Source of the DNA: Isoetes taiwanensis
Lineage: Eukaryota; Streptophyta; Lycopodiopsida; Isoetales; Isoetaceae
Reading direction: 5' to 3'
Length of the DNA stretch: 64,000 nt
NCBI GenBank assembly: GCA_021234155.1
Contig: JAJEKV010000030.1
Location: forward strand, 2,910,751-2,974,750
In this document: positions 34,801 to 46,139 of the stretch, piece by piece
Numbering within the stretch: the first letter of the stretch is position 1
Layout of the letters: each line of letters starts with the position of its first letter
Position numbers and translations under genes: made by a program
Notes under the pieces: model-generated
What the model saw: the letters and a program-made list of their open reading frames with translations, nothing else
The model's database searches: none
What the model was told of the DNA's origin: nothing

Positions 34801-35235
34801 ACTTTGGACGGAGTCATTTCTATATGCCCTCTCATCCTCTTCGGACGACTCTGTAAATTAAGTTTCCTCCGCGCGTTGTGAGTTTTAGGACTGCATGTAA
34901 AAAAGATCGGGCGTGTTCTTTAATTTGAAGTTAAGGACATGCAATCATTTATGAAAAAAAGCGGGCTAAGGGTACAGCACGGTCGGCTTTAGCCCGCCCA
35001 AACACTATTTCGAAATTGAATCACATCAAGGGACTAAGTGAGTGGAGCGTAGTTTTATCTTCCCCTGCGGCATTGGGGAACTTCGAGGTCGGAGGGATCA
35101 TCGACTGTTAGCGACTTCCGAATGGCGCCCAGCGACGCAAAAGCCGCAAAAGCGCCTTGCATATGTGTGTTTTTCCTGACCGACCGGCCCCCTATTGCAA
35201 GCAGTTGAATTGATCGATGAGCACGGAGCTAAGGT
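34801..35235. other. Interior of the 10.3-kb element, nothing recognised
   Basis: No coding signal or repeat assigned. Confidence 0.4.
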
Positions 35236-35484
35236 ATGAAGCGGAGAGGAGCTGCATTTCACCGAACTCTACATCGTGGCGCCATGGAAAGGGGATACGC
35301 GAGAATCGCAGTGATACGAGTAATAGATGCGAATACACTCTTGAAGAGACCGACAGAAGAAGCAAAGACTCTGGGTGAGGCTGCGGGATCCGTGATACAA
35401 TGGCCCAAGGAATTACTGCGTGAAGAGGTGAGTTTCAGAGATGCCTATGTTATTTCGCTTGTAGAACATGCCGTATGTGTTTAA
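35236..35484 (+). pseudogene. Fragment resembling a plant CACTA/En-Spm accessory domain
   Basis: The frame contains RIAVIRVIDANTLLKRPTEE then LGEAAGSVIQWPKELL. The order of a beta-rich segment, a Pro-containing phrase and a closing G..(V/I).WP..L is one I recall from C-terminal regions of plant CACTA-type transposon proteins. It is short, isolated and without a catalytic part, so at most a relic. Confidence 0.35.
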
Positions 35485-37973
35485 ATAATGGAACTGCTGA
35501 TAAGCTCGACGGATTCAGTGTTTCCTTGTCCAGCATTTCTCAGCTTCGAGAGATGATTTACTCTCTAGGTTGATAGATGCTCGGCAAGGAAACATTGGAT
35601 CGGGGTAAAGAAACGATTCCCGTTTAGGTCCGTTTTTCCATGGACTGTTTTTACTTGGAATGTTGTACATAGATCGCCAGGACTAAGGCCCGGAGATGCG
35701 GTTCAAATGCATCCTCTTGTAGTTAGTCGGAGGGGCCTCCCACCTGTCCAGAACCACTCCTCTTCGCAATATTCGAGGAAGATGATTCAAGGAGAGTGGC
35801 TCGGGGCAGCTAGAGGCACTTGGGACTAAAAAGCGGGGAAATAGAAAGTCAAGATTTGTAGAGAATGCAAGCCTTGGCTTCCTCCTGTGGTTTCCCCTGT
35901 GGTTAGTTGTAGAGGCCTCCACCCGGTCCCGAGCCCCTCCCTTAGCACTATTCGGCGAAGATGGTTCAAGGAGAGTGACTCGACCGGTCGAGGCCACTGC
36001 TACCAGACACAGGAGAATTGGCTGGCTAAGGGATTCTCGACTTGCGAGTCGAGAATGCTTGGCTTCCTGTCTACATTCTCGACTCGCAAGTCGAGAATGC
36101 TCTTGGCCATCCGGAACTCGGTTAGTACACATGGAGTGCCTGGGTTGGGTAAGGCATTCCCAGAGCTTCGGCGGCCAGAATGCATACAGCAAGCTCTGTG
36201 GAATGCATGCATTCTGCGACCACACACAGGAGAATTGGGTTGCTAAGAGTTGGCCTGCAGACAGTAAAAAACACTTCCCTTCGCAATGTCCGAGGAAGAT
36301 AGAAGGAGAGTGTTTAAGATCATCTGCGAGCCAGCTCTAGAGTGCACTAGAGCTGCGTTTTTTTCGACTCACGCGGTGCGGAGAAAGCAGCCGAAGAACT
36401 CTGTGGTTAGTCGCCGAGGCCTCCACCCAATCGAGCCCATCCCCTTCGCAATATTCGCTAAGATGGTTGAAGGAGACGGTCTTTGATTGGGTAGAGGCCA
36501 CCATGACCACACACGGGAGAATTAAGTTGCTAAGAGTTGGCAGAGGCAGTCAAAACCACTTCCCTTCGCAATGTCAGGAAGATAGAAGGAGAGTGGTTGA
36601 GATCGTCTCTGCCCAGCTCGAAAGTGCACTAGAGCTCGCGTTTTCTCGACTCAGTCGAGAAAGCGCCAGCACCTCGTGGTTGATCGCCGAGGGCCTCCAC
36701 CCAATCGGGCCGTCCTCTTCGCAATATTCGATGAGCATGGTTCGAAGGAGAGTGGCTCAGGCGGGTGGAGGCACTGCGCGACACACAAAGAGCCATTGGC
36801 GGGGTATCACATTCTCGACTCACGAAGTGAGAAAGGCTGCAGGCGAGGTTCTAAAGAATGTGAAGACATTGGGTAGCCGTGCAATCCCGGTCAAGAAGTC
36901 GAGAATCCCTCAACCGCCAACGATCCGAGTGTACACTCCCTCTTCTGCGCCTGGTTCGAGAAGTTCTCACTCATGCGAGTCGAAGAAGAAGAAGGCTTCC
37001 TTGGCCCCTTGGCAAAGCTGAAGTATTCTCAACTTCGCCACTCCCCTCGCATGTCTCCGCGATTGGATTTCTTTGTGAGTTAGAAATGGAGATTACGTGA
37101 AGCAATTCCTATTCTGAATTCTTCTTTGGGAGAAAGACATTCCTAGTTATTTTACGTTAATGCTCGCAATATCTTACTTCCTAACACCACCCGCATGATG
37201 ATTTCTCTCTGGTTGCTTGCTACTATAACCACTATTCTCACTTGTGCATGTACAATGTATTCAATTCAACCACAAGCAAGAAAAAAGATAACAAAAAGCA
37301 GTAAAACAATACAAAGATTATTAAGATTAATGAGAAAACAGAGAAAAGTGGAGAACAAGATGAGAAAAGTGGAGAACAAAGACTGAGAAAAATGAGATTA
37401 AAAAAGGGTATGATATTACAAAAACATACCGGAAGATTTGTTTGGATGAGGAGGAGGCTTCCGACTTGATTCCATGTGGGTATAGTCGTTGACAAAGCGT
37501 GAATAAGGATTTGTCGGGTACAGAAATTGTATCGAGGATTAATAAGAGCCTCTAACAAACGTAATATAAGAAAAAATGCACTAAAAGACTTACGAGAAAA
37601 ACTAAAAAGCAAAGACTAAAAAGGGCCTCACTTTCTTCTCAGCCGGGCCTAACAATGAACTCCGCCTCGGGCGTGAAGCCGCCCCAATGAACCTAAGATG
37701 GCGCTTTGAATCGCTTCGGTTTGATCGATCGCCCCGGTAGAAAGCTGCCTAAGGAAACAGGAGCTCGAAGAGTGATCGGAGAAAGCGAGGGAGGAAGAAT
37801 GGTCGGGGAGGGAAGAGGGTGCGCTTAGTTTGCACCCTCGGGACTCGTAAAAGTGCAATAATATACTTACAATCGCGTGTGGGCCATGCCCTCCATGAAA
37901 CATGCGAGCGGGATTCGACGTAGCCCGGGTTTCAGCCTCACGAAGAAAACCACGTGGCCATGCCAAGATATGA
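35485..37973. other. Interior of the 10.3-kb element, palindrome-rich
   Basis: 35.68-37.02 kb holds repeated phrases (GAGGCCTCCACCC, TTCGCAATATTCG, GGAGAGTGG) arranged as irregular copies of a roughly 200-300 bp unit, each near a TCTCGACT palindrome. No supported coding region. Confidence 0.5.
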
Positions 37974-38310
37974 AAAGGGTTGGTTATATGTTTATATATG
38001 GGTAAAAGCATGTTAGGGTGTACCACTTTTGGAACCTGCAAAAGTACATACACTAGGTACTTCGGAACTGGGTACTTTCTCATTTTTATTTTATTAAAAC
38101 TAGTACAAAAGTCCAAAATAAAAGTCAAGGACGCATTAATATTCAAAGTTAAGATAAAGCCCTCCATGAGACCAATATATATATAAAAAAGTTCTATGAG
38201 TGTACCTTTTTTGAGATATTACCTACCCAAGTTTCACCCGATTCGGCCACGTTTTAGGTACTTTTTTGTCACTAAATAATACTTTTAAAGGGTTGGTTAT
38301 ATGTTTATAT
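37974..38310. repeat. Miniature element between 24-bp direct repeats
   Basis: The 24-bp sequence beginning AAAGGGTTGGTTATATGTTT lies at 37974-37997 and again at 38287-38310. Between them is a copy of the miniature element of 41.04 kb, starting GGTAAAAGCATGTTAGGGTG. It keeps the internal AAATAATACTTTTAA but lacks the inverted 3' terminus. 38311-38520 is a degenerate run of ATATGGTT-type repeats. Confidence 0.8.
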
Positions 38311-38818
38311 TTGTCTTATGTATTTAATAAGGTTTCAATGGTTGAATAGTATCAATGGTATATATGGTTACAATGTTCACATATGGTTTAGAATGAGTGT
38401 GGTTGTATGCTTTAATATGGTTATATGATTTTAGTTAATATGGTTGTATGATTTAATATGGTTATATTTAATATGTTTGTATGGTTTTATATGGTTCATA
38501 TGGTCATATTTGTGGTGTTTGGGGCTATATGGTTTTAATGTGAGCTTTTTCATTCGGGGGAGCATGTGAGATGAGTAAAATGGAGCCGGGAAGTCCAAAG
38601 GAGGCCATTGCCCTAGGCTCCAATGGAGGAGGATGGGTTGCCTTTTGTTGCACCCTTGCAAACTGCATTCCGTATTTGCAGAGGGCATAATAACCTGGCA
38701 GCTTGATCCATTTGATAGTGTGAATGATGAGAGGGCTGGGAGATGAACATCTTGGAGTTGGCATTGTGAAGCTTCTTATCGAAGTTGATACTATCATGTC
38801 CCGGGGAAGCTCTAGTGA

Positions 38819-41702
38819 TTGCATTGTGTGCTCGGGGGCTGCTTTGAGTCCCAAGCTCGATTGAGATGGCCAATTAGATTTATTACACACAAGAATGGTG
38901 ATACTCTAGAATGCCCTCTTGAACTACACACCCCAAGGCCCACCCAAGGCCATGTGGAAGATTTGGTGGTCGATGAGCATCCTTTGATCACAAGGAAGAG
39001 ACGCTATGTCTTTCATAAAAGGCAGCCAAAAGGTGCCCAAGAGGCCTAGAAGTGACAAATATTTAGAAAGGATGGAAAGTATGGCACCAACCAAAGAAAA
39101 CCTGGAGGCAATTAGGGGACAAGAGTGTTGCAACCTAGATTGCCAAAGGCATTACAATGTGGATGACCTCGTGCGGATAAGGTCCCAATACATTGGACAG
39201 CTTCAAAAAGATAGGATTAATTTCATTTACTCCTTGTGTAGGAATTCCAAATATGATGAAAACACAGATCCGGCTGCTATATCAATTGAGGGGAATGAAG
39301 GTATGTATGAGAGCATTGAGATGGATTCTTGGGGTGAGCAAGTCTTCATTTTACGAATCTACTAGGAGCAGGTTAGAAAAGGGCACACTTTGTTCCAACA
39401 TGGTAATGCACTCACTTTGAAACCTAGAGCAAATACTCTAAAGGCCATTCTGCAGTCTTGAGAGCTTTGTGAGATACATGTCTCAATCTATGCCCCACAA
39501 GTCGAAAGGTGAACGAGCACCTGTGTGCGAGTGGTGCAAAGAGTGTTGCCACAACACTATATCCAAAAGGAGTGCCTTAAGGAGGTCAACTCCATCCTAG
39601 AAACCACTTGGAGGTAGGCCTCTTTCTCAATCACATTTCAGCAAGTTATGGAGCACTCACTTCTGGGGCGTGAGTGTCCTACAACACATGCCATTCTCAA
39701 AGTGCAACACTTGCATTCAACTCAAGGATACACTTGCATCAACCGCAATAGAGAAAGAAAGAATGGCAATTAGGGAGCAATTTGCGATCACCAAAGGGAC
39801 CAAATATCATGTAGACAGTTGTATTGGCGTGGGGAGAACATTTTCGAGATGCAGCGGACAAATTTTTGTGTATAATTCATGATAAGATGGACCAACACAA
39901 GACTTTCTTGCCAAAGCTAGATCCTTTACCCAAAGCGTTGTCAAAACGCTTTTGGATGAAAGTAAGTCCGGCGGGTGTATTAACACATGGTCATGGAACT
40001 GGAACATATGGTCATTTTGTGCTTGATCTATGGAGAGATGATCCAAACTTCCATGTGAGCTCTATTTTCAAGTGCTTGAGAACACTAGAGAAAGGATCGA
40101 TAGAAGGGAGGAGGTATTCCCCTTCAAAGACCCATTTTGAGGCTTTGATGGATGATCAACCGCTTTGTTACCAAAGGCGGATAAAAAAGCTCACATCCAA
40201 GGTGCCTAGTGAATCAAGGAGGACTTGGGATGATTTCCCCTTACTAGAGAAATCACCGAGGAGCTATGTGTTCATTGGACAACCTGTTGGAAAGAAAAAC
40301 AAGAATAGATGGATGTTTGGGGCAATGTCATACTTGGATGCCAGTGGGAGTATTCAAAGTTGTGAAAGTGGGATTCATGATGGTTGGGCATACGCATGAT
40401 GATATTGATGGATTCTTTGAACTTTCTCCACCAAGCTCAAGAGAGAAAAACGTGACCACTCTCCCCGAACTAATGGATGTGTTTGAGAGCTGCATTGACC
40501 CCAACCCAATGGCTTTCTTGATGGATGAGGTTGCAGATTGGAAATCATTTGTAGAAGGATACTTGCTAGATGGCAAGGACCGGTTGACAGACACACAAAG
40601 CCACTTCAATTCAAGTTTTGGGTTAGGGATGGAATACCAATCATGCAATATAAGTGGAGACCAGGTGACAAGTTGTGGATGCCTGTACAAGGTATCGAAG
40701 TTGTGGCAAAGGGGTGTTTCTTTGGTGAAGTTCTCATTCCTAAAGGGCAGCCAAAACCACTACCTCCCTTCAAGACAGCCAAAGACTCTAGCCAACCGGT
40801 GAAGGGCATCAAGGATTACATAACGCGACTTTGGGATGATGTTCGAAATGGAAAGCACACCTCCACTCTTAAGAAAAATCAAATGGACTCCCTAATCAAG
40901 TCTTGGGAGAAAGTTGTAACATGCTTAGAAACCCAACAGCCCATGTGGGAGGGAGCTAAGAGACTGGTTCTTGCCCGGAGTCAAGATGGGAGGGTTCTTG
41001 CAAGCAGTCAAGAATGGGGTCCCAAGGGTTTGTGGGGGTAAAAGCATGTTAGGGTGTACCACTTTTGGAACCCCGCAAAAGTACATACACTAGGTTTTTA
41101 TTTTTCATTAAAGCTAGGTACAAAGGTCCAAAATAAAAGTCAAGGACGTTAATATTCAAAGAATAATGCTCACTTATATATAAAAGTTCCAAAATGTAAC
41201 TTTTATTGAGTGGTTTGTGGGGTAAGCTAAATAATACTTTTAAGGGACACCCTAACATGCTTTTACCACAGGAAGTAAGGCCTCAAAGCCAAGTGGTTTG
41301 ATCTTCCCCGAGTGGGATCCCTTTGAGGACATCAAGGAAGGATACTTTGTGCTAGTAAGGCCCGATGATGAGGACCTGTCCAATATGGTTAGGGGTGGCA
41401 CTCTCTGATGTGACCACCACTATGCCTCGATGGAGAGGAGTTGCGTCCCGATTCCAAATTCAATATTGGGAGCCCATTGGGAGGCACAAGAAGGGCAACT
41501 TGAAGGAGCAATACACCGATCACCGAGAAGAAGTGGAGGCCAAATTATGCTGACCCTCAAAGGAGGGAATTGGTGGAGTGTGTGGTATGGTCATATCCAA
41601 GTTCTCACATTGCAAAAGACAACACACACAAGATCCCAAGAAAGGAGATGGACAAGGCCATGAGCAACCTCCATGCTATATCATTGTATGAGGGTGCATA
41701 AT
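38819..41702 (+). pseudogene. Transposase-like gene of the 10.3-kb element (DUF7869-like)
   Basis: A gene is readable through several frames: an N-terminal part (ITRKRRYVFHKRQ), a Cys/His region (GQECCNLDCQRHYNVDDLVR and VCEWCKECCHNTIS), CNTCIQLKD, and a core with LTHGHGTGTYGHFV, NKNRWMFG and VGFMMVGHTHDDIDGFF. The C-terminal region has WRPGDKLWMPVQGIE, LIFPEWDPFEDIKEGYFVLV and FQIQYWEPIG, with a stop near 41700. The GHTHDDID and NKNR motifs recall plant and fungal proteins carrying a DUF7869-type domain, thought to be transposon-derived; this is from memory. At least five frame changes (for example near 39360, 40295, 40345 and 40600) and a 233-bp insert at 41036 make it non-functional. As the only long transposase-like gene in the element, it is the best candidate for its former transposase. 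Confidence 0.6.
41036..41268. mobile_element. 233-bp MITE inside the transposase-like gene
   Basis: It begins GGGGTAAAAGCATGTTAGGG and ends with the inverse, GGGACACCCTAACATGCTTTTACC read as ACACCCTAACATGCTTTTAC. The coding sequence before (KGLWG) and after (SKASKPSGLIFPEWDPF) it belongs to one reading context. The copy at 38.0 kb shares the left end and interior. Confidence 0.85.
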
Positions 41703-42152
41703 ATTGAGAAGTTTGAAAACTTTCTCAACTAGTGGTTTGTAAAATTTATGAGGAAAACAAGTAACCCAATTCTATGTGTGTCATGTGTAATTCTATTCAA
41801 GCAATCAATTCAGAAATTTCTTTTATGGTGTGTGAGTCCCATTTTCAGTCCGAGTCCCAAAATTCAAGATTTGTCCCACTTTAATTAAATACGACTTAGG
41901 TTAATCTTCCCTTTCCTGAGTGGCATCTTCCAAACTCGAAGAAAATCGGCCTCTGTAACATCTTTTGCTTTAATTTCTTTGGGCTTTTTCCCTTTGTGAG
42001 AAAGAGCCCGGTTAACATGGAATTCATATTCTGTTCTCGCCATCAGCATGTCCTGCAAGCACAAAAAAAAGGTCAGAACTTCATAGACCAAAGGGAAATT
42101 TGAGAGCTTCACAAACGGGAAGGACAGCAACCTCGCCGGAATTGAGCGCCAT

Positions 42153-43074
42153 CACAATTCTGTTCTTGCTTGATGAATTCGGAAAACAGAGAATAGGAGA
42201 AGCTTGATCGATTAAATAGATTAAAAGTGAGGATGGCAATAATGCATTCGAAATTATGTAAAAACAGGGGATGGCTCGAAGAAAATTCGCGCTCAAAAAT
42301 CGATGACGAATGATGAAGGGTACCCTTCACCATAATGACGGACGGCCCTGCCCTTCAGCTGACAGTCGCGATTCAAGGTGTTGATCGGGTGCTGATCGAA
42401 CCAAAATATGGGTATGTCAAGCATAAAAACACCCCAAAGTTCCTTTCTATGAGATCCAGTAGTTACTTAAATCATGTAGAATAGCCACATAGAAGGACTA
42501 AATGTTATGCACGTCCTGCTGATGAGTAAACATTAGAGTAAACATTTCCGTCGTAGATTTTAATTGGTCTCCGCCATCATCATCGAAGAAGGATGTGAGT
42601 TCAACCTGTAGAATATCTTCCTTGCTACTTTTGATAAACACTTTTCTATGCTGGTCTCTCAGCCAAACACTTTTGTGAAAGTCTATCTTGATCCTCGACA
42701 AAGCATATGTGGAAGGAAGGAAAATAGAGGCTATGCAATCATTATAAAGAATTTTCTTTTAATAATTGTACCCCGTTGTTTCACGGTAGAGATTTAAAAT
42801 CTAAACTCTTGAATTGGATTTATGTTTGAATTTGTAACAGCTAATTTATTTTCTTGCCAGTTTTACACGCATTCAAAGATTTTGTATTTTATAATTCTTT
42901 CTATATTCTTATATACTGCTATATTTTGGGAGATTTTTCGTGTAGAATCAAAATCAATCTAGAACTTATGTTTTTATTCATAAGGATGAAGCACCTCTAA
43001 GACAATGCTAGCTTTGTTTGGATGATGGGAGGTAAATGATGAGCTAGGGCATTGTAAACATTCTTCTATTCTAA
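42153..43074. other. 5' flank of gene B, nothing recognised
   Basis: No gene is supported. If A and B form one transposon its right end should be here. GC-rich TTCACC/GGTGAAGG phrases near 42320 and near 23420 were compared, and the similarity was too weak to call. Confidence 0.35.
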
Positions 43075-43130
43075 TTGTAAATAGTTATGGTGCCCAGCGT
43101 TGCCGGGCCTAGTGACAATTTGAAAGGTAG
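43075..43130 (-). mobile_element. Helitron-type 3' terminus, inverted copy
   Basis: On the minus strand TTTCAAATTGT is followed by GCCCGGCAACGCTGGGC (complement of 43093-43109) and ACCATAACTA. The order and spacing match the copy at 1.1 kb. The terminal base differs (CTAT in place of CTAG). Confidence 0.65.
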
Positions 43131-44878
43131 TTGTTTAATGCTCAAAAACGTGTTGCGGCATGTATTTTATATACAACAATTTCTGCATTTCCACTACAAC
43201 TATTGGCGTCGCGTTCTGTGTTGAGGGGTAAAGTTACAAAACATACATGGCCAACAATATCAATAATAAGAAGTTCTTATTGTCAAACGTTTTCCCTCAC
43301 GAAACTCATGCACCTAGCATGTGCCTAGCAATCACACCAGCATCTACATATTAAGGCCAACTTGTGACAACAAATCTTTAATATGCCATCGACGTGGTCA
43401 TATATTTCATATCATTTAGCCTTCAATTCGTGTATTTGTAGTTAGAGAAGTATTTACAGATCCTTTGTAGTTAGAAATGAAGTCTGCACGAATCATTAAT
43501 ATTATACATGGATACTAACCATCTCACTCATTTATGGCTCAACATCTACATATATAATTTGTTAAGAAATACTTAGAGTTAATGACTTGTAAGGAAGTTT
43601 TAGGGTTGGGGATTTTTTTTTTTTTTTTTTTTTTTGGGGAAGGGGGGATTTGGAGGTTGGGGGCATAAATACAAAAAGAAGTTAATGTGAAGCATTTGGT
43701 TGGATGGAGTAGGTGATGCTAGACAATGAAGTATGATGTTGTTCAAGTTGGAATTACCATATAAAGATGATATAAAGATTGTGCAAGGAGGTTTGGCTAT
43801 ATGTAGAGAGCTCTAACTTCAAGTCAATGCTCCATGAGATGGGATACTGTCATGTAGATGCTTTCAAAGTGCATTTTGTTGGTTAGATGGCCAAGTTACA
43901 CTATAAAGATTGTTTTGCAATGTTGTATTCGTAAGTTGGGTGATGCAATACAATTTGAGGCATCACTATATAGATTGTTTTACAATGCTATATTGCAATA
44001 TGTTAAGATGTTCACAACATCTTGAAATATATCACTACATATACACTACCAAATGAGGCATCACTATAAAGAATGTTTTGTAATGTTGTATTACATAAGT
44101 TGTGTAACAATGTTGCGTTGCAATGTAATAAGTTTATAGCCGCGACGAACATTTCTTTTGTCCAACTCTTCTTAAATAAGATTTGATATTAAGTCGAAAC
44201 GATCACAGTTATGAACCTACAAAATTGAACTAAATGGATCTAAGCTTGGAAAACTCCATTTCCATATTTTCTACCTCTAAACACCCTACATTTCATCTAA
44301 AACATGCTAGCCCACTGTGCAACCAACACTGGATGACTTCTCGCATGCAATTTAACCTGGCGCATTTTCTTGGGAGCCATATGCCATAGACCTTCACTGC
44401 AATGTATCTTACTTTTCAATAAAAAGTGTTTATAAAGTCTTTAATAACCTTTCTCAACCTTAATCACACATATTTCTGATCTTCCTATGCATTATGGACT
44501 GAAGCATTACTTTATAATAGAATATGGATCAAATAAATGATGTACATGAAGAGAGACATAATGTTATCATATCTCAAATAAGAGGATAGCGGATTTTGTG
44601 GAGAAGTGCCTTTGAATCACATTGAATGAACTTGATGTCATCTCATTCATCTGATGGTCTCAATTGGCAATAGAAACAACGTTAGATGGTGTGGTTTAAA
44701 AGCCAACAGAGGAACATATACCTCTTGTTAATTGTAATTGTATCTAGTATAAATTGTGCTGTCTAGCCACAGCCAGCATAACATTGAACTTGCCTCATGT
44801 TTGACTCAAACAGCTGTAATATTTATCCCTCAGACACGACTAATGAAATTTAAATCATGTGTATATGCAAATCCTTAC
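43131..44878. other. Repeat debris
   Basis: Contains a T run at about 43611-43635, several related phrases on the theme CACTATA(A/T)AGATTGTTTT(G/A)CAATG (43.9-44.1 kb), and a collapsed hairpin SINE remnant at 44140-44170 (AGCCGCGACGAACATTTC). No gene is supported. Confidence 0.5.
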
Positions 44879-45438
44879 GTAATTGTACTTTAGGCAGTCG
44901 TATTTTGGTACTATAACTTCCACGTTATGCCCCAATTCCTGCACTGCTCGTGAAAGGCCTGTGACCACATCCCCAAGTCCCCCAACCTGTTAGAACTTAA
45001 TAAATTCAGTCTTTAAGCTGAAAATAAAATTTATTCTTATAATATTGAAGACAGATCAAATGGAAAGAAATTGGCATGCAGAAAGAAATGCACACCTCCA
45101 TCCACTGATTCAACCAAAAATGTTTCGTAAAGAACAACATTACTCTTAATAACATCCTTTCCATATAACAAAATAAGCAGAATGGAACTAACGGAGGGTA
45201 CCTAATATGACAGAGTGAAAGCAATCTGTGACTCAAGAAAGTAAGGGATCAAATACCTTAGCAATGGGTGCCATTTCAACTGCAATATGAACAATGTTCA
45301 TGGGTGGTTCTTTCACTATGCCTCCAATCACAGGAATGTGATAATCCAGGCCACCCCTGTTGTCATACAGTCCACCATGTTCGTCCCATCTTTCAGAAAA
45401 AACAGAACCCATCATATATACATCTTTTGGCACTTTCA
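44879..45438 (-). pseudogene. SS3: Starch synthase III fragment, two exons
   Basis: Exon 45257-45438 ends with the start of the starch synthase catalytic domain, VHIAVEMAPIAK, preceded by YMMGSVFSERWDEHGGLYDN and DYHIPVIGGIVKEPP, which matches the end of the carbohydrate-binding region of SSIII. Exon 44879-44986 continues VGGLGDVVTGLSRAVQELGH to VPKYDCLKYNY, containing the KVGGLGDV ADP-glucose-binding motif formed across the junction. Both have consensus splice sites (donor GTATTT and GTAAGG, acceptor CAG). SSIII elongates amylopectin chains in plastids. No further catalytic exon was recognised at lower coordinates and no earlier exon above, so this is either a relic or part of a gene with very long introns leaving the window. 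Confidence 0.7.
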
Positions 45439-46139
45439 CTGCATAAGAAGTGCTTATAAGAACTATAGAGCTGCAAGAGTTTCATAAAAGGGGGAGTTCA
45501 AATGTATGACAAATCTTCAAATGCAAAGATGGAGACCATAGAAAGGCCCTTACATATTGTCACAAACCAACCTAAAGCTGCCTTTTTTGCAACATCTCAC
45601 CTGATTGTGAAAAGAAGTCAGGCTTGAAGAACTTAAATGGCTGCCACTGCCAGAGTCTCACCTTAAATATTGTCGCAGCATATCAACATTAGGAAGTGCC
45701 TATTCCAGAGGTAGCTTGACAGCTTTTCCCTTCTGCAATGGTTGCTTGGAGCTTATCTTATTGGCTCTGCTTCCAATATCCACAGAAATGTTAGCCACTT
45801 TCAATGCTCAATTTCCTTGCCTTGATCTGAGTACGCTGTATATTGTACACGCTAGTTGAGTTCTATATAATGCCTACTCAAAACTATAGGACCAGTAAAA
45901 AATAAGGTCATTGTCAGCCACTGTAAAGTATAAGAGCAGTAAAAAGAACTTTACTGGATTCAAGCTTACTGCATTCAAGACTACTTTGCCTGGTACGCTG
46001 CGTATACCACAAATACAAAGGGAAGTTCGTCCAACTAAATTGTGAACATATGTTTTTGAGTGCTTGCCAACCAACGCCTGATTTAACCTGTACTGAATAT
46101 CTTGATAATGATTTTATCGGCATTTTAAAATGTTGTAGC
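45439..46139. other. Unassigned, possible exon
   Basis: A minus-strand phrase WQWQPFKFFKPDFFSQS near 45600-45650 looks coding but could not be linked to the starch synthase exons. Another frame, VKSGVGWQALKNICSQFSW near 46000-46050, is similarly orphaned. Confidence 0.3.

Larger units (their letters stand above)
32540..36965. repeat. Dispersed TCTCGACT/AGTCGAGA palindromes
   Basis: Imperfect palindromes of the form TTCTCGACTCGCGAGTCGAG recur near 32546, 32672, 32770, 33763, 33811, 36032, 36074, 36645 and 36807, with weaker ones near 36358 and 36950. Most start with TTTCTCGACT or ATTCTCGACT. They sit between and within remnants of coding sequence and occur only inside the 10.3-kb element. Confidence 0.85.
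31625..41897. mobile_element. 10,273-bp TIR element inserted in gene B
   Basis: The ends are perfect 25-bp inverted repeats starting AAGTCGTATTTAATTAAAGT (31625-31649, inverse at 41873-41897). They are flanked by the direct duplication AGGT at 31621-31624 and 41898-41901. Removing the insert and one AGGT joins the codons for KINL and KFIR of gene B in frame, which confirms the boundaries. Inside are a decayed transposase-like gene (plus strand, 38.8-41.7 kb), a captured FCP1-like fragment and an uncharacterised frame (minus strand, 33.1-34.8 kb), a fragment of another transposon protein (35.2 kb), about ten short palindromes, and two related miniature elements. A 4-bp duplication does not by itself name a superfamily. 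Confidence 0.88.
30045..42152 (-). pseudogene. Gene B: coiled-coil, RING-like protein gene split by a 10.3-kb insertion
   Basis: Read from right to left. Exon 1 (42132-42152) gives MALNSGE and exon 2 (42052 leftward) begins DMLMARTEYEFHVNRAL and reaches GKINL, where the insertion starts. Beyond the insertion (31620 leftward) the frame resumes as KFIRPAYETQLHDLLGRIYQ. Next come a long charged coiled coil (KENELLMKEEDYLRKEGAL through LKEEVDAIEKHMKIW) and a Cys/His cluster CEACDLLF...LTCGHK, then TAG at 30828-30830. The frame continues past the stop as HVFCFSAVLDCMHCTVPIC, which completes a RING-like pattern, so the stop replaces one residue between the His of GHK and the next His. A second frame change follows near 30690, leading to an acidic and Lys-rich region and further exons (SPAKFAHVSPPKSTRKSPRL, last stop 30045). 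Function unknown; its convergent position next to gene A suggests a partner protein of the same transposon. Confidence 0.6.

Noticed and set aside
23380-42420. Terminal inverted repeats for the gene A-B unit (TCGCGAC and GGTGAAG phrases near 23.4 and 42.3 kb)
   Set aside because: Only a few bases match and spacing differs; chance is the simpler explanation.
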